Below are positions 59,479-64,000 of a stretch of 64,000 bases of DNA, one piece after another; positions within the stretch are counted from its first letter, which is position 1, and every line of letters starts with the position of its first letter. The position numbers were made by a program, and so were the translations under genes. This DNA is from TMP-86 sp031394735 (lineage in GTDB: Bacteria > Pseudomonadota > Gammaproteobacteria > Steroidobacterales > Steroidobacteraceae): assembly GCA_031394735.1 (NCBI GenBank), contig JANMXI010000308.1, forward strand, positions 62,001-126,000. The letters are read 5' to 3'. The notes under the pieces are model-generated. The model was not told the origin of the DNA. It saw only the letters and a program-made list of their open reading frames with translations, and did no database searches.

Positions 59479-61085
59479 CGCACTAAGTCCAGGGCATGAT
59501 GAATGCGCACCACGATGCTGTGATCCCGAAGCGACAGCTTGTTGGGAAAGCTCGCAAGGCCCGTCCAGACATCCCCGTTCGTGTAATCGGTCGCCACCAT
59601 GCGCCCATAGGATAGCGGGGACGGCATGCGGAAGGTCGTAAACCGCTCCGTATGAGGATTGAATGCGTAGATGGCGTTGCCGCCATTGCCGGTGATCCAC
59701 ACCCGATCCGATTTGGAGTCATAACGCGCGGCGTAGGTGAAATTGTCCTTGTCGGGGAGCGCGTATTCCTTCTGGCTGCCGGTGTACGTGTTGTATCGCA
59801 GCAGGGTGCCGTAGCCTGAAAGTGGGATCCAAAGATTGTCATCATTGTCGATATGCATCCGGTGCGGACCGCTGTCGGGGTGTGCCAGCGGCCATTCCTT
59901 GCCTTGACCCGTAGTGGGGTCGACGAAGCCCAGCATATTTTCCGAATACTTCGTGTACCAGATCAATCCCTTCGAATCGACGGCGATGCCATACGGTTTG
60001 TCGGCATGCTTGCCCGACACGCGAATTTCCTTGACTTCGCCCGTGGTCGGATCGAGAAGGGTGGTCTGATCGTTACCCCAGGTTGAAACGTACAGCCGTC
60101 CCTTAGGATCCTTCTTGACGAACCCTTCGGAGTCGATCGCAAACGAGTGGTTCAGCGAACCGGCGGTGAAGCCGCCGTAAATGCGCCACTCGCCCGTCTT
60201 GGTGTTGAACTGCGCGACCTTGGCCACCAACTGCAGCGTGATCCACAGCTTGCCGTCGCGGTCGAAACTGAGGGAGTGCATGCCGGCCCCTTTGAACGGT
60301 GCGGGATACGACTTCTGTTCGCCCGTGACCGGATTGATGGCCGTGACCACATCCTGCAGATAATCACCTACCCAGGCCGTACCTGTGGACGGCTCGATCA
60401 CGATGTCGTGCGCCCAACTGTCCATCGTACCTACGGAGTATTCGGTGATGCGCGCGGTGGTTGCGACGTGCGCGTTGTCGGTGAAAGCGTTGAACGGCGC
60501 CATGCGGGTGCCGTACCCCTGCTCGGCGAGCCACTTGGCCAGCGGCGCCATGTCGGGATTCACCAGCGAGGCGTAGCTCTCGTGCACGTTGCGCATCTGC
60601 GTGATGATGGCGGTCCAACCTTGCGTATCGCGCGGGATGTGCGCGAGCGGTGAGCCTTGATCGTGGCAAATCGTGCATTGCGTGATGAACGAGGCCTTCA
60701 TCGGCGAATCGGGCAGGGGATTCAACCAGGCCGCGCCGGGCGTCGATAAATGCAATGCATCGTCCGGTGCGAGTTTCAGGTTGACCGCGGCATCCGCGAC
60801 GCTGAGCGCGAGCGGGACGACGGGGCTGTCGCCTAATCCAGCCTTGCGGGCATGTAAATTGTATTGGCCGGCGAACAGGTCATCGATCCGGTCGCGGCCC
60901 GAGGCGTCGGTGAGCACCGTCATCGCCATCTTCCGGGCTCCATCCTCCGCCGTCACGAACACATTGGCGGTCGGCTTGCCCGACGGGTCGGCGGCGACCC
61001 CGGTGACGGTGATCGAATGAGCGGCGGTGGCAACCGCGGCTCCGCCGATCAGCGCTGCGATACGAGTCAAGAATCTTTGGTTCAT
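59475..61085 (-). CDS. Secreted Ig-like / c-heme / Vgb-like beta-propeller protein
   Basis: Exported protein of 536 aa. After the signal peptide (about 1-22) there is an Ig-like carboxypeptidase-regulatory domain (about 25-105, SGKPTANVFVTAEDG), a c-type heme motif CTICH at 137-141, then a streptogramin-lyase-like beta-propeller (about 190-520) with repeated blade ends such as GKLWITLQ, GLIWYTKY, DNLWIPLS and DRVWITGN. The Vgb fold can be a lyase, but fusion to heme suggests redox use. ATG 61085 has GGGGGAA upstream. Divergent from a paralog of the same architecture. Confidence 0.8.
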   Translation of the reverse strand: MNQRFLTRIAALIGGAAVATAAHSITVTGVAADPSGKPTANVFVTAEDGARKMAMTVLTDASGRDRIDDLFAGQYNLHARKAGLGDSPVVPLALSVADAAVNLKLAPDDALHLSTPGAAWLNPLPDSPMKASFITQCTICHDQGSPLAHIPRDTQGWTAIITQMRNVHESYASLVNPDMAPLAKWLAEQGYGTRMAPFNAFTDNAHVATTARITEYSVGTMDSWAHDIVIEPSTGTAWVGDYLQDVVTAINPVTGEQKSYPAPFKGAGMHSLSFDRDGKLWITLQLVAKVAQFNTKTGEWRIYGGFTAGSLNHSFAIDSEGFVKKDPKGRLYVSTWGNDQTTLLDPTTGEVKEIRVSGKHADKPYGIAVDSKGLIWYTKYSENMLGFVDPTTGQGKEWPLAHPDSGPHRMHIDNDDNLWIPLSGYGTLLRYNTYTGSQKEYALPDKDNFTYAARYDSKSDRVWITGNGGNAIYAFNPHTERFTTFRMPSPLSYGRMVATDYTNGDVWTGLASFPNKLSLRDHSIVVRIHHALDLVR

Positions 61086-61142
61086 GGAATTTTCCCCCGG
61101 GAGACGGCCGCGCACCATTGTTCATCGTTGTCTGGAGCGAAA

Positions 61143-61170
61143 CATATACTCGCGGTCGACTCTTTGTCAA
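61143..61170 (-). promoter_or_regulatory. Promoter of the 59475-61085 heme-propeller gene
   Basis: On the minus strand TTGACA (61170-61165) and TATATG (61148-61143) are 16 bp apart. The -35 box overlaps the perfect operator at 61167-61182, so a bound repressor would exclude polymerase. The leader is about 50 nt. Confidence 0.65.
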
Positions 61171-61316
61171 CGATCATGTTGATAAGCGGCGGATGCGGTG
61201 CGCTGTGCACCCACCGGTGGCCGGCTCGATTGAACCATCCACTAATCAACACCGGTGTTTATTGACAGCGACAGGTCTTTCTGAGTACAGTGCTGCGGAA
61301 TCAACAGTATCGTAGA
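61167..61316. promoter_or_regulatory. Three TCAAC-N6-GTTGA operators between the heme-propeller genes
   Basis: Sites at 61167-61182 (perfect, core GATCAT), 61246-61261 (right arm GTTTA) and 61301-61316 (right arm GTAGA). The first overlaps the minus-strand -35 box; the second abuts the plus-strand -35 box; the third sits at the expected plus-strand start of transcription. Together they cover both divergent promoters. Confidence 0.72.
61262..61291 (+). promoter_or_regulatory. Promoter of the 61361-63253 heme-propeller gene
   Basis: TTGACA (61262-61267) and TACAGT (61286-61291) with an 18-bp spacer. The operator copies lie immediately before the -35 and just after the -10. The leader to ATG 61361 is about 60 nt. 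Confidence 0.6.
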
Positions 61317-61360
61317 TTAATGGATCACTTGAGCATGGCTGTGCTCATTGCGGGGGTGTC

Positions 61361-63253
61361 ATGAGTCGGCTGACCACTTCACATGTTGGAATTCAACGGC
61401 TAGGACGGGCCTGCTGCAGCGCAGTTCTCTTGCTGCTCGGAGCGCTGCCGGCGCACGCCGTGGATGTGTCGGGCCGCGTGGTCGACGCCGATGGCAGTCC
61501 TCTGCCTTTTGTGCGGTTGCGCATCGCCAGCAAGAACAGCATGCCGTTCTCGGTGACGGTGTTTTCGGACGCTAGTGGCAGCTATTCAGCCAAGTTTGAT
61601 GGCGGCAGCGCCACGGGACTGGATGTCGATGCATTTCGCATCGGTTGGCGTGAGAGTGCGCGGGAACTGCGCAAGAGCACGCAGGGCGTCACGTTGAACC
61701 TCACGATGCGCCGCATCGCCAACGTTGCCGCTCAAGTGCCGCCATCGGCGTGGTTGAAGGGCGATCCGTCGTCGATGGCCTATCAAATGACGACCACGCA
61801 GTGCTCGAATTGCCATCAATTGGGCGCGAGCCGGGTTCGTAAATTCTCCGCCGGCCTTGCCGATCAGCCGATCGGCGACCGCTCCGGCGCCTGGGTCAAG
61901 CGCGCGGCGGACGATCTGGCCGGCCCCACGCTGGGAAAAACCGAAACGCCTGATCCCAATGCCGTGCCTTCGCATGGCCGGGTCGCCGGATGGGAAACCA
62001 TCGTGCAGTACATGCGTCTGGTGACCATGCAGCTGGGCGAAAATCGCGAGCTGCGCTGGGGCTTGAAGGAAGGTGGCGCGTACTACAACGCCCTGCTGCA
62101 GCCCGACACCAGTCTGTTCTCGCCGCGGGACATGGCTATCATCATCCCGAACCTGGCGCGCAATTATCCGGTGGTATTCGACACCTACACCGATTACGAC
62201 GACCTGGAGCGTCTCGGCGACTACGGCGTCAACAAGGACACGCGGATCGATGAGTTCGTGTTGCCGACCTTCGGCTGGACGCGCGAGGTGGCCATTACGC
62301 CGGGTTCGGACAAGGTGTGGTTCGTCGAGACCGACAAGGACCGGCTCGGGGCCTTGGACCCGAAGAATGGGTCGGTCAAATGGTTCCCGATACCCGGCAA
62401 GGGGCGACAGGGACCACACACGATGAATGCCGATTCGCATGGCCACATCTGGGCCGCGCTCGAAGACAGCTTCCACATCGGGCGGCTCGACACCGCGAAC
62501 GGGCAATGGCGGCTATATCCGCCGCCCGCCGGCACGCTGTTCGGCGTGACGCATGATTTCGCCTTCAATTCGGACCGGTATGTGGAACCTGATTCGCAGG
62601 GGCGCATCTGGATCACCGACATGGGCAAGAACGAGCTGTGGGGCGTGAACGTCGATTCCGGCGACATCAAGACCTACCGCATGCCGCTGGTCGAGGGTGA
62701 GACCACCTTCCACTCGCTGCTGTACGGCGCCGCGATCGACGCCAAGAACAACCGCGTGTGGTGGTCGCAGGTCTATGGGTATGCGGGGTCCTTCGATACC
62801 GAACACAATGTGGCTGAGCGCATTCTGCCGTTCAAGCGCGGCGAGGGTCCGCGCCGTCTCGCCATCGGCGAAGACGGCACGCTGTGGATACCACTGTTCG
62901 GTGCCGGCCAGGTGGTCAAGGTCGACGGCGCGTCGGGACGCGAACTGGGCCGCTATCAGATCCCGGACCGTGGCGCTGCACCCTACGGCATCACGCTGGA
63001 CAAGAAGCGCAACGCCATTTGGGCGGCCACGTCCAACTCAGACCGAATTTACCGCCTGGACATCGCATCGGGGAAATGGACCCACTATCCACTGCCGCGC
63101 AAAGAATCTTACATCCGGATGGTGGAGATCGATCCGCAAACCGGCGATGTGTGGACTACCTACGCAAGCCTGCCGGTGGGCAAGCGCGATCCCCAGGAAT
63201 TTGGAACACCGAGCGCGAACAACATCATCGTCCGGCTGCATCCGGGCAACTAA
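61361..63253 (+). CDS. Secreted Ig-like / c-heme / Vgb-like beta-propeller protein (paralog)
   Basis: Exported protein of 630 aa. Signal peptide (about 1-33, ends PAHAV), Ig-like carboxypeptidase-regulatory domain (about 34-118, GRVVDADGSPLPFVRLRI), heme motif CSNCH at 148-152, a helical region (about 155-285) larger than in the paralog, then a Vgb-like beta-propeller (about 300-625) with blade ends KVWFVETD, HIWAALED, GRIWITDM, GTLWIPLF and NAIWAATS. It is divergent from its paralog and followed 15 nt later by an SDR gene. The architecture suggests a periplasmic heme-dependent enzyme or electron donor acting on the substrate. Confidence 0.8.
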   Translation: MSRLTTSHVGIQRLGRACCSAVLLLLGALPAHAVDVSGRVVDADGSPLPFVRLRIASKNSMPFSVTVFSDASGSYSAKFDGGSATGLDVDAFRIGWRESARELRKSTQGVTLNLTMRRIANVAAQVPPSAWLKGDPSSMAYQMTTTQCSNCHQLGASRVRKFSAGLADQPIGDRSGAWVKRAADDLAGPTLGKTETPDPNAVPSHGRVAGWETIVQYMRLVTMQLGENRELRWGLKEGGAYYNALLQPDTSLFSPRDMAIIIPNLARNYPVVFDTYTDYDDLERLGDYGVNKDTRIDEFVLPTFGWTREVAITPGSDKVWFVETDKDRLGALDPKNGSVKWFPIPGKGRQGPHTMNADSHGHIWAALEDSFHIGRLDTANGQWRLYPPPAGTLFGVTHDFAFNSDRYVEPDSQGRIWITDMGKNELWGVNVDSGDIKTYRMPLVEGETTFHSLLYGAAIDAKNNRVWWSQVYGYAGSFDTEHNVAERILPFKRGEGPRRLAIGEDGTLWIPLFGAGQVVKVDGASGRELGRYQIPDRGAAPYGITLDKKRNAIWAATSNSDRIYRLDIASGKWTHYPLPRKESYIRMVEIDPQTGDVWTTYASLPVGKRDPQEFGTPSANNIIVRLHPGN

Positions 63254-63268
63254 TCAGGAGAGAAGGAC

Positions 63269-64000
63269 ATGGCGGGAAGACTGGACGGTAAAGTGGCAGT
63301 GGTGACGGGCGCGGGGCAGGGCATGGGTGAGGCCATCGCACAGCGGTTCTGTCGCGAAGGTGCGCGCGTCGTTGCGGTGGACATCACGGGACGCCAGAAC
63401 CAGGTGGCGCAGCAGATCGGATCCGATTGCGTTGCCTTTCAGGGGGATGTATCAAAGTCCGCGGACGTGCAGGCCATGCTGCAACTCGCCAAGACCAAGT
63501 TCGGCGCGCTGGATATTCTATGCAACAACGCCGGCATCCAGGGCGCCATGGCGGCAACGGCCGATTACTCGGAAGATGATTTTGACCGTGTCATGGCGGT
63601 CAACGCGCGCGGCGTCTTTCTTGGAATGAAATACGCGATCCCCTACCTGCTGGCGGCCGGCGGCGGAGCCATTGTCAACACGGCATCGATGGCCAGCGTG
63701 GTCGCGTTTCCCCAGCTCGTGGCCTATAACGCTTCCAAGGGCGCCGTTCGGATGATGACCAAGACGACGGCCGTGGAGTATGCCGATCGCGGCATTCGCG
63801 TCAATTGCTTCTGCCCGGGTGCGATCAAGACCGCGATGGTCGAGGGCATGCCGCAGGCTTACATCGACGCGGTGATCCAGGCCAATCCCGTCAAGCGTAT
63901 CGGTTTGCCGCGCGAGATCGCCGATCTGGCGTTGTTTCTGGCCAGCGATGAATCATCCTTCATCACGGGCACAGAGATCATGATTGACGGTGGGTATACC
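63269..64000 (+). CDS. Short-chain dehydrogenase/reductase, incomplete at window end
   Basis: Open frame of 244 codons with no stop before the window ends, so the C-terminus is cut, probably by only a few residues. Cofactor motif TGAGQGMGEA, NNAGIQG, Ser in TASMAS, catalytic YNASK and the late ITGTEIMIDGG strand are visible. ATG 63269 follows AGGAG and AAGG sites. It is co-transcribed with the heme-propeller gene and probably handles the same alcohol or ketone. Confidence 0.9.
   Translation, partial: MAGRLDGKVAVVTGAGQGMGEAIAQRFCREGARVVAVDITGRQNQVAQQIGSDCVAFQGDVSKSADVQAMLQLAKTKFGALDILCNNAGIQGAMAATADYSEDDFDRVMAVNARGVFLGMKYAIPYLLAAGGGAIVNTASMASVVAFPQLVAYNASKGAVRMMTKTTAVEYADRGIRVNCFCPGAIKTAMVEGMPQAYIDAVIQANPVKRIGLPREIADLALFLASDESSFITGTEIMIDGGYT

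Noticed and set aside
1..64000. tRNA, rRNA, CRISPR array, insertion sequence or prophage
   Set aside because: No cloverleaf with anticodon arm, no regular spacer-repeat array, no transposase or integrase motifs and no terminal repeats were seen.

Overview
The window is high-GC, gene-dense bacterial chromosome with no phage, IS element, CRISPR array or RNA gene that I could find. Gene content (cbb3 oxidase operon with ccoGHIS, opgGH osmoregulated glucan genes, plsY-birA-SPOR, a mepK/ldtD pair, Csu-type pili, many CoA-dependent catabolic genes) points to a free-living gammaproteobacterium of the Nevskiales/Steroidobacterales kind. That placement is inference from gene content only.

Layout. 1-2250: TctD/TctE-like two-component system. 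2277-7600 (minus): periplasmic glucan operon opgG-opgH-opgD/G. 7661-12325 (plus): ECF sigma factor, anti-sigma factor, ctlX-type hydrolase, plsY, birA and a SPOR protein, mostly with ATGA overlaps. 12346-14618 (minus): diheme cytochrome c and a PAS hybrid histidine kinase. 14767-16160 (plus): FixL/FixJ-like pair. 16177-24519 (minus): complete cbb3 oxidase operon ccoNOQP-x-ccoGHIS plus a TauE/SafE-like membrane gene. 24610-28089 (minus): Nramp-like transporter, MepK-like endopeptidase, L,D-transpeptidase. 28253-31883: crotonase, PIN-like protein, ornithine cyclodeaminase-like protein, zinc alcohol dehydrogenase. 32066-36706: Csu-type chaperone-usher pilus cluster. 36774-39732 (minus): five-gene secreted/membrane, probably redox, operon.

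39793-64000 is a catabolic island: two Baeyer-Villiger-type monooxygenases, an HSL-type esterase, two acyl-CoA synthetases, an acyl-CoA dehydrogenase, two crotonases, a 3-hydroxyacyl-CoA dehydrogenase, a tandem SnoaL-like protein, four SDRs, a GST, a TonB receptor, a TetR regulator, a NUDIX protein, and two large divergently transcribed secreted proteins that fuse an Ig-like domain, a c-type heme motif and a streptogramin-lyase-like beta-propeller. The set suggests uptake of a hydrophobic cyclic ketone or alcohol (terpenoid- or steroid-like), ester-forming ring oxygenation, hydrolysis, CoA activation and beta-oxidation. The substrate cannot be read from sequence.

The most striking non-coding signal is a 16-bp operator, TCAAC-N6-GTTGA. 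It occurs five times perfectly and four times with one or two mismatches, only in the four control regions of this island, and overlaps or abuts good sigma-70 promoters. Three copies before the TonB receptor are spaced exactly 21 bp apart. The TetR gene at 58119-58775 is the obvious candidate regulator. This regulon and the heme-propeller pair it appears to control are the best candidates for something undescribed.
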